Assembly: GCF_027887165.1 (NCBI RefSeq)
Contig: NC_077227.1
Location: 443,886,895-443,950,894 of the forward strand
Direction of reading: 5' to 3'
Source: Monodelphis domestica
Lineage: Eukaryota > Chordata > Mammalia > Didelphimorphia > Didelphidae
Length of the DNA stretch: 64,000 nt
Under the pieces are notes generated by a model, which worked only from the letters and a program-made list of their open reading frames with translations, was not told the origin of the DNA and searched no databases. Below, in pieces: positions 45,445 to 57,554 of the stretch (the first letter of the stretch is position 1; every line of letters starts with the position of its first letter). The position numbers were made by a program, and so were the translations under genes.

Positions 45445-46190
45445 CAAAACTTAATGGAAGGTATTTATATTTCCAATTCATATAGTACACATAAGCCCCT
45501 CTTTCCAAATGTGCAAAGGCCTGTGCAATGGACTCAAAGTAAAGAGGGACAGAGATGGAGGGAAGGGATATGGAGGGAGATGGATTCAAAGGCATCTGAA
45601 CAGCTTACTGCTATAGGTGGCTTGATTACAACTAAGTTTTACGTGACCTGAAGTACCAATACCTCAGTACAAGAGGAAGACTTGGAGTTTGTACAAAAGC
45701 AGGAGGGCAGAATACAGGAATGTTGGGCAATAATGCCATACTGGATAAAAGTACTTCAAATGAAGCAAAGAGGATAGAATTCAAGCCATCTTCCCATATT
45801 GATTGATTACAAAACACTTGGAATCATGCCAGATCATGTCCATTTTGGAAGCCACTGGTTCAGACAACAGAAATTCAGCTACTTGGGTTTTCTTGTGTGA
45901 ATAGTTAGGCCAAACTCTCAAGTGATTCTAGTAAACTTTAAATCTGTGCTGGGAAAAATAGCAAACATCTTTTTGAAGGCTATGTCCCTATTTTATGTTT
46001 CATTTAATATTAGATGGTCAAAAAAGGTTCTGTAGCTTTCAAAGAAATATTGTGCAATTTTAATATACACATAAAAAATGTTGATGAGGATGAGAATTTT
46101 TTAATGTCACATTTTGGACAACAAACACTTGGTTTCTTTTTTAACAATCAAACAGTAAACACAGCAGATTGTTCCAAGAAATAGTAAAGA
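45445..46190. other. SIAH1 intron, nothing recognised
   Basis: No identifiable repeat or exon. Confidence 0.4.
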
Positions 46191-46199
46191 TGTGATCTT

Positions 46200-46760
46200 G
46201 TTTATCTCTTGCAAAAATTGTTTCCTTCCAATACCATCATTAAAAATGTGCTAAATATATGTGCACTATTCTCCTAAAAAAAACTTGTGATAACTTGTGA
46301 TTAAAAAAAACTTGTGACATGGGTTGGTAATCATTGATATTCTCTTGGTTACCTTTTTTGGTAAAAATAAGGTCTGAGATTTTTTGCTTGCCTTTGGTAT
46401 CTTCTTCAGTTAACCTGAAAATCAATCCATCAATAATATTGTGTTATTCATGTAAAACCAAGTGGAATTGTGTGCCGGGTACCAGAGGGGAGGGGAGGGA
46501 AAGAACATGATTCTTGTAACCAAGGAAAAAAATTCTAAATTGACTAATTAAATTTTTCAAAAAAAATTTTAAAAATGATAATCATCAACAGCATAGATCT
46601 CTCCTCCATTTATATTTATTAGTCTTAACCATTTTTCCCATATATGCTCCCCTTAGTGCCATTTTCACTTCTTCTAAAAGCACTCCTTAGAATAGAATGT
46701 TAATGCAAATGTAGTCACATCATGGTTTTTATGTTGAAAAAAAGAGCCTGAGAGCAAAAA
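46200..46760 (-). mobile_element. RTE-like reverse-transcriptase remnant, split by an L1 tail
   Basis: The minus strand reads 'DLIFTKKGNQENINDYQPMS' at about 46375-46317, fitting the RTE/BovB motif K-K-G-D-x-x-x-x-x-N-Y-R-P-I-S. Related codons lie upstream at 46570-46740. Stops and shifts disable it. Confidence 0.6.
46432..46568 (+). mobile_element. Very short L1 3' end insertion
   Basis: 'gtaaaaccaagtggaattgtgtgccgggtacc', 'aaagaacatgattcttgtaacc' and an A-rich tail: the last about 130 bp of L1, placed inside the RTE-like relic on the opposite strand. Confidence 0.85.
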
Positions 46761-46761
46761 T

Positions 46762-46840
46762 AAATTAATTAATTAATTAATTAATTAATTAATGAATAGA
46801 TAAATAAATAGGTGAGTGAATAAATGAATGAATGAATTGG
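46762..46840. repeat. (TTAA)n and (TGAA)n tetranucleotide tracts
   Basis: About seven TTAA units (46762-46792), followed by ATAA- and ATGA-type units to 46838. Confidence 0.93.
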
Positions 46841-46844
46841 CCAC

Positions 46845-48205
46845 TTCACCTTTGGCTCAGGGTAACCACACATAAAAAAATCGAAGGAGAGAATTAGAAC
46901 TCAGTCTGATTCCAGTTCAGCACTTCATCAATAATGTCATACTGTTTCTATTTGAAAGAAAAATTTGACCAGTCAATATAGAAAGTTTCAAAAACAATCT
47001 CTACTACTTAAACTAATAACTCCCTGAACCTGTTTCTTTATTTTTCAAATGAAGATAATACTTATAGTACTCATACTGACAATGATGATTGGTAGGGTAG
47101 GAGTTTAACATAATGCATTCATAGGCTGATCCTCGAAGGACAAAATCTGTTAAATATGACATATACTTAACCAAGTTATAGATAAGAGATTTCATTTACA
47201 ATCTTGTTTCTCTATTTTTGTACAAAGTATGTTAATAATAAAGTTTTTTTTAATTAAAGTTTTATAAATAAAACAAGGAAACAAGCATATAAAAATGTAA
47301 ATACTTCCTTATACACCTACTGGCTATTACTTAATTTTCCAGTGCTACAGAAAACTCAAATTGTAAATCATGCAATAGGTCCAGAGCTACATTGGTAACG
47401 GAAGTTTCTCAAGTGTTCCCTCCATTGAAAAAGAATCCCAAGTATGGACAAAAAAAAAAGCTATGAAGACAGTGAATTTCAGTAAGACAATGGAGTAACT
47501 GATCATGACTAAGCTTAAAGGCTCTTCTGTGCCACCTCAAACAAAGTGGTAATTGGACTTAGGGGTGAGGGGAGATATTTGGGCTACTTAAAGAGTAAAA
47601 AATAAAGAAAACAATGTAAAAGCAGTCCCAAAGATGGTCAAGAAAAAGTATGGATAGAAGGTAGGATAAGATGGAAGAGGGAAAAATTATGATTGAATGT
47701 TACAAAGACAGACCCGTTTTATCAGTGCTTGGTATAGACAAAAGCTCGGGATGAGGATAGAAAATTCAAGGTTTTTTCCTGTTTTTTATTAAACATCAAA
47801 TAAAACAAACATACATGAAACTGCCTAGCTCCATTATATAGAAGCTTACTTTTCAAGTACAATCTGTATTGAACTTTCAAAGTTTTCCCATTCAGCTATC
47901 AATATCTTTAAAGGGGGGGGCGGGGGGAAGACACCAGATCTGGCAAAACAAAAATCCTACACTGGCCATGTCCGTACAGTCTCATTCTGTATCTTGAATC
48001 ACCTTTTTGTCAGGAGGGTAGATATTGTTAGATATTTTTCAACAGTTAATCAGTACTGTTAAGATATTACAAAATGTCAAATAGGTTATATGTGTATATA
48101 TAGCCTCTTTTGCCCTAAATCCTAATTTATTGTTTCCTTTAGGAATATATGGTATAGTACACACAAATATTGACAAATTACTATACTATTTTCCATAACA
48201 TTACT
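46845..48205. other. SIAH1 intron, nothing firmly recognised
   Basis: AT-rich, with a G-rich run at about 47912-47928. Parts may be further decayed RTE sequence, but I cannot show it. Confidence 0.4.
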
Positions 48206-48213
48206 GTTGGCCT

Positions 48214-48480
48214 TTAACATTTTAAGTTGAAACAGAGTATTTGATTATACTGATAACATTTATAATACTTTTTTACAAAAATTCTAGGTCCAAATATTTG
48301 TGCTCCAAGTCTATCAAATATGTTATCTGAAAAGAAATGTAATTCATCCATTTGGTTTTTCCTGCAGGGAACTGAACTCAAGTGATTTTTGCATTTTATT
48401 TGGGAGGCTCTGCAGTGTTCCTTCCAAGTCTTATTTGCAATCATCATGTCATCCACAAACAAATATGGATGTACAACAAT
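48214..48480 (-). mobile_element. Possible RTE reverse-transcriptase remnant
   Basis: The minus frame reads HPYLFVDDMMIAN; an F-V-D-D box in a hydrophobic strand is the usual context of the RT catalytic motif. Flanking residues do not clearly match RTE, so this is tentative. Confidence 0.35.
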
Positions 48481-48484
48481 AACT

Positions 48485-48735
48485 AGCATTTATATAATAT
48501 CTGTTATGTGCCAGGCACTGTGCTAAGCACTTTATTAAAATTATATCATCTTTATTTCTCACAACCCTAAGAGATAGGTGTTATTTTATTATATTCTTTT
48601 TAAAATTGAGGAAACAGAGACAAAAAAATTAAATGATTTGTTAAAGGTCACAAAGCTACAAAAATGATGCCTAAGGCTGGATTTGAATTCAGATCTTCCT
48701 GATGTAGCACTCATAGCCACTGTGCTTACATGACA
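48485..48735 (-). repeat. MIR/THER1-like SINE
   Basis: Reverse copy with 'tgttatgtgccaggcactgtgctaagcactttatt', 'aaattgaggaaacagagac' and 'gaattcagatcttcctgatg'. Confidence 0.88.
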
Positions 48736-48739
48736 CTGG

Positions 48740-49260
48740 CAAACATTTTTATTGAGTATGTGTTCCCACGTTATGATTCATTTGATTTTAAAACTGGCCA
48801 ATTAAATCTGTGAAGTTGGTCAATAAGTTCTCTGTTTTAACATATTTGTAAACTGATAAAAATTCTCAATGACCCTATGCTTTCTCCCAGAAACAAAATC
48901 CAACATTCTAGTATTCTCACCAAAATGGTTGGTGAATGCCATGAAAGAACTACAGTGAAAACTCCAAGTTGAAAAGGGTTTCGCTACAGAGGGTGAAGTC
49001 TTTCAGATACTACTTTTTGTGTATAATATTGTACTAGGTATATTAAGTCTTAGAATACTGCAGTCTCCTAGACAAGTAACCACTCAAGAGTGTTCTATAA
49101 CCACACAAAAACCAAGTGGAGAAAAAATATCTATTATCCAAATTATGGCATGCAATTAGACAACATACTAAGTTCACTCATTATACCATACGTAGACAAG
49201 TTGGTCCCAAAATTAAACTAGGAGAGCAAATTTAGTTTAATGCCTTTGCAAAATCATGAA
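48740..49260. other. Sequence leading into RTE-like tails
   Basis: No sure feature; 48950-49080 may be decayed RTE coding sequence on the plus strand. Confidence 0.3.
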
Positions 49261-49264
49261 ACTT

Positions 49265-50045
49265 CTTATAATTACCCAACTAAAAAGTCCTGGGACACAA
49301 TATTCTCCAAGGAATTAAAAATGTTCTCTCTCAAAGGGATAAACATACATAGAGAAGGACATAGTGGTCTTAAGGCTATATGCAGCATAACAAAAATACA
49401 GCTGCAATAAAAGATCTCAAAGAAATGTATAATAAAAAAAGATGGGCTAATCACATGGCAAAGTCAAGAAATAATCCATGGTATGCCTATATGCTCCATT
49501 AGCATCCTTATAATGTCAAGTGAAACCTTACATTCCTAAATGTTTAATTTATGAGTGGACATGAACAAGAGTCACAAAGGATGAATAAACATAGATGGCA
49601 TCTGATCTAAAGAAGATAACACAACAATGAGATTATAGGTCCATTTGAATATTTGAGTTCTGGTAATGTTGGCTGTGAAACATGAAATACCAACATTGCC
49701 ACTGTTAAAATTGTAGGCCACTTAAAAAGCCATGAAGACTCATGGTTGGAATAAACAAGCTGCATCATATTATAAACTATAACTGTATGCATGAAGAGGT
49801 ACAAAAGATACACTACCAGAAAAGGTGGTGGACTAATCATGTCATGAAAGTAAGCCATAACTGATAGAATGGCTGTATGTTGCAATGATCAACATGTAGG
49901 ATGAACAAATAAAAGGAAGACTCCTAGGAAATTCTTCAGAGACCCTGTTAAACATTTATGAGAACATGGACAAGTTTCACAAGATGAAAAGACATGCTTG
50001 GGTTGCAATCTGCATGAGTTCACTGAAATAAAGTTTCAGTTTAAT
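49265..50045 (+). mobile_element. Two consecutive RTE-like 3' ends
   Basis: 49430-49600 and 49820-50040 both run through '(ga/gt)tggnctaatca', 'ttatgag', 'catgnacaag' and 'tcacaa'. They correspond to the RTE/BovB C-terminus (RRWADHVMK-like, then DR.RW) and a 3' end like 'gcaatctgcatgagttcac'. Both are broken by stops. Confidence 0.55.
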
Positions 50046-50059
50046 AGTTAGATTTTATA

Positions 50060-50700
50060 AATGATCCATCTAGGAAATGCAAACCAAAACAATTCTGAGA
50101 TATATCTCACACCCATCAGATTGGCCAAAAAGGCAAAATGACAAATGTTGGAGGGGATGTGGAAAAATGGGGCTACTAATACACTGCTGGTGGAGCTATG
50201 AACTGTTACAACCATTTTGGAGAATAATTTGGAATTAACTCAGAGAGCTATAAAAATGTGTATACCCTTAGATCAAACAATGCCACAAGGAGATCAGGGA
50301 AAAAGGAAAAGAACCTCTATTTTCCAAAACACTTCTAGCAGCTCTCCTTTGCAGTGGAAAAGATTGGAAATTGATGGGATGTCCACCAACTGAGGAATGG
50401 CTAAAACAAATTGTGGTATAGAATTGTGATGGAATGCTACTAAGACATAAGAACCATGAACAGGGCAAGTTTTTAAAAACTTGGAAAAGATAATGAACAG
50501 CAAAAGGAATTAAAACAAAGAAAACTTCATACACAGCTACAGAATACTGGAAGAACAAAGTGTGAATGTTACCTCCAAAGAAGAAACTAAAAGGTAGAAA
50601 TATGAAAGACTTAATTTTCCTGAACATGTCTTTCTCCTAAACAATGCCTTCTGTGATGTGGGAAAGATGGAGAAGGGTTGAGTCACTTATGGATAAATTA
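50060..50700 (+). mobile_element. L1 ORF2 end and 3' tail
   Basis: 'ggaaatgcaaaccaaaacaattctgagatat', 'cccatcagattggccaaaaaggc', 'ggaggggatgtggaaaaatgggg', 'acactgctggtggagctatgaact', 'ttgtggtatagaattgtgatggaa'. Tail type differs from the 32-kb copies and resembles the copy at 620. Confidence 0.9.
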
Positions 50701-50704
50701 TTTT

Positions 50705-52610
50705 TAAAAATGTTAAAAGGAAAGAAAATTAATGTATCTATATAGGAAACATTATAATTTCCTGATCCCATTATGCCCACTCTTTGTATTTACTTACTAC
50801 AAAATCTTTGTATTTACTTACAGTAGCCCCCCAGAGCAACAATGTATATCTGCCTGTTGAAATCTTTCTCTTCCTTTAAAAATTACCTCAGTTGCCACCA
50901 CTTCTATGTATCTCTCCTCTCATCTCTTCCCTACCCTCAAAAGTTATCCTCCCATTCTCCCAATCTATATTTTACTTCTACCAGCCACTTAAGCTCTAAT
51001 TTGTTTAATAACTTTCTATATTCGTGTTATTATTCTCCTACTATACTGACTCCTTGAAGACAATATTAAGATTATCTCTTCCCCGTATTTATAGCTAAAG
51101 AACTTATCCAAAGTGGGTCCATAATAAAGACTTAAAATGAAAGTTTGGGGTCTAAAAGTTGGAGGATTCCAGGTGAAAAAAAGATGTGGGAATGATAGTA
51201 AAAGTTTTCTCACATACATGCAGCAGTTTTTGTGGAATGAGCTTTAAGAGAAGCTGATAAGCCTGGAAAACTATAAGCCTGCATAACAAAAGCAGCACCA
51301 GATCTTGGTATCCACAGAAAAGAGAATTATATAGTAATAAATTCTTCTCTTAGCCCAAAAGATTACTGCAGACTCAAGAATAATCTTTATAAATATTCTC
51401 AAAGCACCAAGAACTATATCTCCTTGAGTCCCAGTAGTCAACAACACATTGCTTAGAGCAATTACTAAATATTAAAATAGACTGAATTTTTTTTTATTTG
51501 CTCAAAATTTCCCTGGGGCCCATTTAAACTGAGGCCACAGACCAAAAGTTATCTTTATAATCACAAGAATTTTTTGGCCAATCAAGTTGAAAATTTTGAG
51601 TTCCATCTAAATAAAGCCTAAAGATTTTTCAAGTCATTTGGGAGGGAATACACGTTTTTACATGCTTTTAAATCACACTTTAAAGATATTCATGATGATC
51701 TTATCTGTTGCTTCTTTTCAGATATATTCTTTACTTAGAAAAAATTTATAAAATGTTTTAAGGTTTACTGGAGACTCGGTATGGTTAAATGACTTGTCAA
51801 AGTCATTCAAAATAGTAGTCAGAATCTGACCCTAGGTCTTCTAATTCCACATTCAGCATTCTCTCCAATACACCACCCACCATTTTAAGAAATGGCATAT
51901 CTTCCAAAAGAAGGAATAGATCACATCAGAAACTGTTTAAATATGAGTTTGACAAGTGCCTGAAATTTAACATATTTAATATTAATTATAAAGCATTGAA
52001 GAATTTTCAGTATTACAAGACACACTGAATAAAAACCTGACTGTAACAAAATATTAGGCTGTGCTAAATAATTTATCTCTAACCTAGTATAAATTCAGTA
52101 TCCTTAAAATATAAAAAAATTAAAGTTAATAACAAAAAAATAGCTTAAAATCATAGCAAGCTTTTTTTCAGGTATATTTGTAGGCTACAAATAATCTATA
52201 TAATCTATTGCCACATTAAAAATTGCATTTTACATAAAACTTTTTTAAACCTGAGGTTTCACTACTCCTATTAAGCATTACACTACTACTAAGCATCAAA
52301 GGTTTTATCTTTTATAGTAAAATAGATTAATATTAAATTTAAGGTATTAAAATCAGTATTCATAAAATTTCTAATAGGTTCTAATTTTTATAGTAGCAAT
52401 CTTCCAATAAAGTTTGTTGAACAAAGCAACTTTTCTTTTTTCCCCTCAAAAGGGTCAAATCAGAAAGGTAAAGCATAGAGGCTTCATATAGTTGAGCAAA
52501 ATTTTCTCTTACTGCTCATTAGATGGTCTTAACTGTTATCAGCCACCTTAATAGGATTTTTAGCATATCAATTTTAAGAGTTTAAAAAAGTAGGGCCAAT
52601 AATTTTTTAA
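50705..52610. other. SIAH1 intron with one SINE fragment
   Basis: A reverse SINE piece at 51780-51890 ('aaatgacttgtcaaagtcattca', 'ctaggtcttctaattcca'). A pyrimidine-rich stretch at 50.85-51.05 kb. Otherwise AT-rich and unassigned. Confidence 0.4.
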
Positions 52611-52623
52611 AGACCAAACTCTC

Positions 52624-52812
52624 GGGGCAGCTGGGTGGCTCAGTGGATTGAGAGCCAGGACTAGAGATGGGAGGTCGTAGGTTCAAATTTGGCCTCAGAC
52701 ACTTCCTAGCTGTGTGACCCTGGGTAAGTCACTTACCCCCAATTGCCTAGCCCTTTTGCCTTGGAGCCAATACACAGTATTGCATTGGTATGGATTAAAA
52801 AAAAAAAAACCT
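52624..52812 (+). repeat. tRNA-derived marsupial SINE, well preserved
   Basis: Starts GGGGCAGCTGGGTGGCTCAG; B-box 'ggttcaaatt', 'gtgaccctgggtaagtcactta', 'gccttggagccaatacacagtattg', ending in a 12-A run. Among the least diverged copies in the window. Confidence 0.95.
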
Positions 52813-52959
52813 ATTAAAAACAGAATTACTTATGTGTTTTCTTCTCTCTTACATTGAGGGGGAGGGAAAGAACTCTGCTCTCTGTAGGGAGTTCACAAAA
52901 TAGATTTTTTTTTTAAGAAACCTGGACTCACATATCTGCTTTGTCATCTTCTGTATAGA

Positions 52960-53120
52960 ACAGGTCAGGACTGATCCATGGTTAGAGAGCTGCAGTGTAA
53001 GATATAAAACTGAAAGGACCGTATCTAGTCAAATCTTCTCTAAAAAATGAAGAAACTGAAGCCTAGAGACGTTAACTAACTTTCTCAAGGTCCCACAGGT
53101 AACTAACAAAGCTGGAATTT
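52960..53120 (-). repeat. MIR-like SINE fragment
   Basis: 'aaatgaagaaactgaagcctagaga', 'ctttctcaaggtcccacaggtaacta': the reversed CORE-SINE middle. Confidence 0.65.
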
Positions 53121-53124
53121 CTTC

Positions 53125-53565
53125 AGATACAGGTCTGAACAAAAACAAGAAATTAGTTCTGGTCTGTAGTAAACCTACACAATTCAGTCTGACCCCCTCA
53201 GTCATCACACCCAATCTAAGAGATACTTGGGAGATTAATCCCAGGAAAAGGTCCATGCCCAGACAAATTCTAAATGTGAACCTGGAAATACTGAATTTAA
53301 CTGAGCATCTATCTATGCTTTTCTCAGTATGGCTCTGAATGTCCACAGCACACCCAGCGGTCTGGTCCCCAAGGTAACTGGACTGAAGAATGTTCATCCA
53401 TCTCAAATTACAACTCAAGTTTTATACTGGAACAAAACAAATGAGGTTGAGCAACTTCATTTAATTCTCTTTTCCCTGGATTTTATTTCTGTAGCTGTGG
53501 CTTCAATACTGGTAACTTCTACCAGTCTCCTCATTTACAAAGTAAACCTAGATAGGCAGAAATAA
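53125..53565. other. SIAH1 intron, nothing recognised
   Basis: Slightly GC-richer, without splice or coding evidence that holds up. Confidence 0.35.
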
Positions 53566-53569
53566 ATCA

Positions 53570-53800
53570 TTTAAGCTATCCTATCTCTGATGCTTACTAT
53601 CTGAGTAACTTTGGGCTGAGTCATTTAATATCTCCCTGAGCTGTTTTCTCATCTGTAAAATGAAAGGGTTGGACCAGATGGTTTCTGAGGTCATTTCTAG
53701 CCCTACAACTTTTTCTTTTTTGCTGAAAAACTTGAAGACTACCCTTGTCTTTACATTTCTTGCATTTAGTAATGCCTGGCACAAGACAGGTGTTTATTAA
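53570..53800 (+). repeat. CORE-SINE copy
   Basis: 'ttactatctgagtaactttgggctgagtcatt', 'gttttctcatctgtaaaatgaaagggttggaccagatgg', 'ttctagccctacaa', then an L2-like 'cctggcacaagacaggtg' end. Confidence 0.78.
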
Positions 53801-53804
53801 TATT

Positions 53805-54125
53805 TACAGACTTTACAATCTCCATTTCCTCAGCACCCACCAACCCCTCAAATACCTTTGGGCTTGCCCCACCAATGCCCCTACTCTATTAAAGCTGTTT
53901 TCTTAATCATTATCTAACAGCCATACTGTACTGCCTTCACTGGCAATCAATATAGCTAACTATCACCTTACCTTGGTTTGCAAGTATATATGAATCCTAA
54001 CAGTATTATCTCCAAACATTAATATTTTTGTATTTGGTAAAAACTCTAATATTGACATCTATAATCACATTTTATCTTACTGTGTTATCTTGATTTGTTT
54101 CTTGAATGAAATATTGTATTGATTA
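53805..54125. other. SIAH1 intron, nothing recognised
   Basis: Plain sequence between SINEs. Confidence 0.35.
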
Positions 54126-54490
54126 AGTATTCATTAAGGACCTACTATGTTCCAGGGACTGCGCTAAGCACTTTACAAATATCATCTCATTGATACTGTG
54201 GGGATAGAGATTTTTAGTAAGGCAAGAAAATCTTACCCTTTGGATTTCTTTCTAAACTAGGGAATTCTTCATCTGGGTCTGTGAACTTTTTTTAGTATTT
54301 GATCATTGCATTTCATTAACCTTATTTTAATAACCAACTCTGACAGAAGGGCAAGGGTTAGGGGCAAACAGGGTTAAGTGACTTCCTTAAGGTCACACAG
54401 AAGTATCTAAGGTCAAATTTGAACCCCGGTCCTCCTGACTCCAGGCCTGGCATTCTCTCCACTATGCCTCCTAGCTACCCCTGATTATTG
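54125..54490 (-). repeat. THER1-like tail and reversed tRNA-derived SINE
   Basis: 54130-54195 has 'ggacctactatgttccagggactgcgctaagcactttacaaat'. 54345-54485 reads 'gggttaagtgacttccttaaggtcacacag' and 'cctcctgactccaggcctggcattctctccactatgcctcctagctaccc', a reversed SINE. Confidence 0.8.
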
Positions 54491-54499
54491 TATTTCAAA

Positions 54500-54785
54500 A
54501 GCCAATACAAATTTATTAAGTGCCTAACACTTGTGCTAAATGCTGGAGAATACAAAGAAAGGGGGAAAGTGCGGGCTTTCAAGGAAATCTAATGAGGGAG
54601 ACAACATGTAAACAACCATGTATGAGAGACACAGACAGAACAAATATAAACTGGAAATAATCACAGAGAAGGGGGAATTCAGAAAAGCTTCTTGCAAAAG
54701 ATGAGATTTTAGTCAGGACTTCAAGGAAACCAGGAAGCAGCAACAAGAAGGAAGAGAATTCCAGGCATGAAACTGATATAACTGG
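54500..54785 (+). repeat. Unclassified interspersed repeat, second copy
   Basis: Same order as 38650: 'aagtgcctaacacttgtgctaaatgctgg', 'acaaccatgtatgagaga', 'ttctt..aaagatgagattttagtcaggac', 'gaattccaggcatg'. Confidence 0.72.
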
Positions 54786-54789
54786 TTTC

Positions 54790-56050
54790 CTCTATAATCT
54801 TTGTACTATATATATTTAAAATTATTATTCTGCAAAGGAGCCCATATTTCATCAGTCTTATAAAGGAGCCTAAAAAAAAAAAGGGTAAGAATCCCTATAC
54901 TAAGCAAAGAATTTTGGATTTGGATAATAAATTTGTTTCTGATAGTCCTATGCCAAACAAAGGGACTACTGAGGTGATCTTCCAGAAATCCAAAAGGTCT
55001 TGCATTATTAAACTGGAAACAGAATCAACTCTTTATATTTCTAGTCTCTAATAATTCTTGTTTACAAATGCTTACAATATACTTCCCTTTAAGCAACCCA
55101 GTGAAGGAGATAATGCAAATTAGTATCCTCATTTTGCATACGAGGAAATTGTAGCACATTTAGTAGCTTGCCTAGAATCTGAGTCGGACCTCCAACTGCA
55201 TTTTCTATGATAGTTTGCACTCTCTTGCCATTTCTCAATTTCCTTAAAGAAAAGGATTCAAATCATTTGAATCATAGTAGCCCAAGAAATACAAAAACCA
55301 AATGCTAAGTAAGCCTATTTATTCCCTGAGCCTGCCAGAATGATGCCCCACAAAACCATTAATAAGAGTATACTATCATACAATATACATTCTACATCTT
55401 ATCTCCAACTACTCTTAGATTATATAATCCATAAACACACATTTACCAGTATTTACACACCTGGGTTTATTTCTACCAAGTTAAAATTTTTCACAACTCC
55501 ATTGTGCAGAATGTAAAATTAATTTGATCTAACTAGTAACTAATTACTAGAACTGAATTAAACACCCCCCAAAAAAGAATTACCACAATTTGAGAATCCA
55601 AAGTATGACAATGCAAAAGAAATAACCATACACCTTGAATTTCTAAATATAAACAAAAGAAGTTTCATATCATAAAGGTTTTTTGGCCTAAGCAATAAAA
55701 TAAATCACTGAAATATTTACAAATATTTTATTGACTTCAAAATTGGCATTTAAAAAGTTTTTATTCCTATTACATTTGAATAAATGAAACAATGTAAACT
55801 CCGTAAAGGGACTGTTTTATTGGGGTTTGTCTTTGTATTCACAGAGGCAAGTTCAGAATGTTGTTTGAGTAATTTTTGGTGAAAATTACTCTCTGTAAAA
55901 GTACACCAAGTCCACAAAGTAGGCTGAAGTTTTTTCTATAAAGAAAAGACCTTGACGCCTGAACAACCCCCCCCCCCCCCCAATAAGGACATTAGTGTAG
56001 TTCCACATTGACTTAGGGATTCCACTATTTATTAAGGACAAAGACAAAAA
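54790..56050. other. SIAH1 intron, nothing recognised
   Basis: AT-rich, with a run of 15 C at 55967-55981. No exon or named repeat. Confidence 0.4.
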
Positions 56051-56056
56051 GCAGGG

Positions 56057-56217
56057 ATCGGCAAACAGCAGCTAGCCTGAGAGTCACATCTGATCCTGCT
56101 TTGGTAATTTTAAATTACAACTTTACTTAAAAATTGCAAAAACCATTCTTAGATCACAGACTGTACAAAAAAAGTCAGTGGGCCAGATTTGGTTTTTCGA
56201 CTGCTTGCTGACCCGAC
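56057..56217. mobile_element. Charlie/MER5-like hAT MITE
   Basis: Starts CAGGGATCGGCAAACAGCAG and ends 'gggccagatttggtttttcgactgcttgctgaccc', inverted ends typical of the Charlie-type MITEs of mammals. Last bases decayed; no clear 8-bp duplication. Confidence 0.75.
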
Positions 56218-56224
56218 ATAAAGA

Positions 56225-56375
56225 AATATTATGCTAAACTCTAGAGATACAGGATAAACTGAGGATAATCTCAGAGAGAAGACATTAAGAAGATTGGAAA
56301 AGCCTTCCAGTAGAAGATTGAGATTTCAGCTGGGACCTTCAGTCAGGAAAATAAAAGTTGGGGAGAGTTGGCAGG
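56225..56375 (+). repeat. Unclassified interspersed repeat, third (partial) copy
   Basis: 'aggataaactgaggataatctcagag', 'agccttccagtagaagattgagatttcagctgggac': the middle of the 38650/54500 family. Confidence 0.65.
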
Positions 56376-56489
56376 AAAGCCAGTGAAAATGTTTGTTGGA
56401 GTCAGGAGATGGAAGTGTGAGAAGAGCACAGCAGTTAAGGCTGGTTCCCCAATCCACAGAAAGGGAGAGGGTGTGTGCAAATGCTGCCT

Positions 56490-56585
56490 ACCCCATTATA
56501 TAGTGAGCTCCCTGATAGCAGGGACTGTTTTTTGCCTTTGTTGGCTCTTTCCAGAACTTAGTATAGTGCCTGACATTTAATAATG
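56490..56585 (+). mobile_element. L2-type LINE terminal fragment
   Basis: 'gagctccctgatagcagggactgttttttgcc' and 'agtatagtgcctgacatttaataatg': the last about 90 bp of an L2-like element. Confidence 0.7.
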
Positions 56586-56589
56586 TGCA

Positions 56590-57250
56590 CACATAACAAA
56601 TTTGATTAACATGAGGGACATGTAACATAAATGCAGGACTATGTGATGTGGAAAATAAATAAATTTAGTAATGAACAAAACCTTGATTTTATAATAGATA
56701 TTTTCTCTTTATAATACAGACTAATTCAAACCTTAGAAAAAATATCTAATAAAAAATCCAACAGTTTCAAAATATTAATCACCTTACCATCATCTTTAAA
56801 TGACAATGTTTGAAAGTTATTAGCTTAGTCATTGCCCCTGAAAGGCACACATTGTGTTATTAGAATGCCATTTGCCACACTGATTCTTAAACCCACAAAA
56901 ACTCTCAAAGTAAGTTCTCCTTCACTAAAGTCTTTAAGCAAAGACAGAATGACTACTTGTCAGGGATGCTGTAGAAAGGACTCCTGTTCAGGAACAGCTT
57001 GGGTTAGATATCTATGAAGTCACTTTCAACTCTCAAGGTTTTCTGATTTTATTCTTAATATATACAATCAATGCTGCTATATGCAAAGTAAATTTTAGCA
57101 CACACTTCTTATTAATATAGGCAGCTCCTAAAAATTTGCTTATATATTAACAAACACTGCTTTTACAATGGATTTGTCAATATTTCTCTATAAGGTGACC
57201 TAAATGAATAGATAAAAATAAAATGAAATACTTGTTTCTATACCCAAAAA
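56590..57250. other. SIAH1 intron, nothing recognised
   Basis: AT-rich without assigned features. Confidence 0.35.
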
Positions 57251-57261
57251 AACTTTTATTA

Positions 57262-57535
57262 TATTGGCAGCTAGATGGCACAGTTGGTAGTTTGCCAGGC
57301 CTAGAGTCCAGAAGACCTGAGTTCAAATCACAAAAAGACTCATTGTGTAAACCTGGGTAAGTCAGTGTGCCTTACTGCCAGGTCTGCCTCAGTTTTCTCA
57401 ACTGTAAAATGGTGATAATAGTACCTATCTCCTACCTAGAGTTGTTATGAGGTTCAAATTAAATATGTCAAGTCCTTAGCACAGTGCCTGGCACATAATA
57501 GGCACTTAATAAGTGCTTAGTTCCTTCTTTTTGGG
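57262..57535 (+). repeat. CORE-SINE, nearly full length
   Basis: 'ggcagctagatggcacagttgg' head, 'gacctgagttcaaatca', 'tcagttttctcaactgtaaaatggtgataatagtacctat' core, and tail 'cttagcacagtgcctggcacataataggcacttaataagtgc'. Confidence 0.88.
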
Positions 57536-57554
57536 ATTAACAATATCAATCAAA

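Noticed and set aside
7697..52812. tRNA-like heads with A and B boxes as possible tRNA genes
   Set aside because: They belong to SINEs; they lack a complete cloverleaf and are followed by SINE body and A-rich tail.
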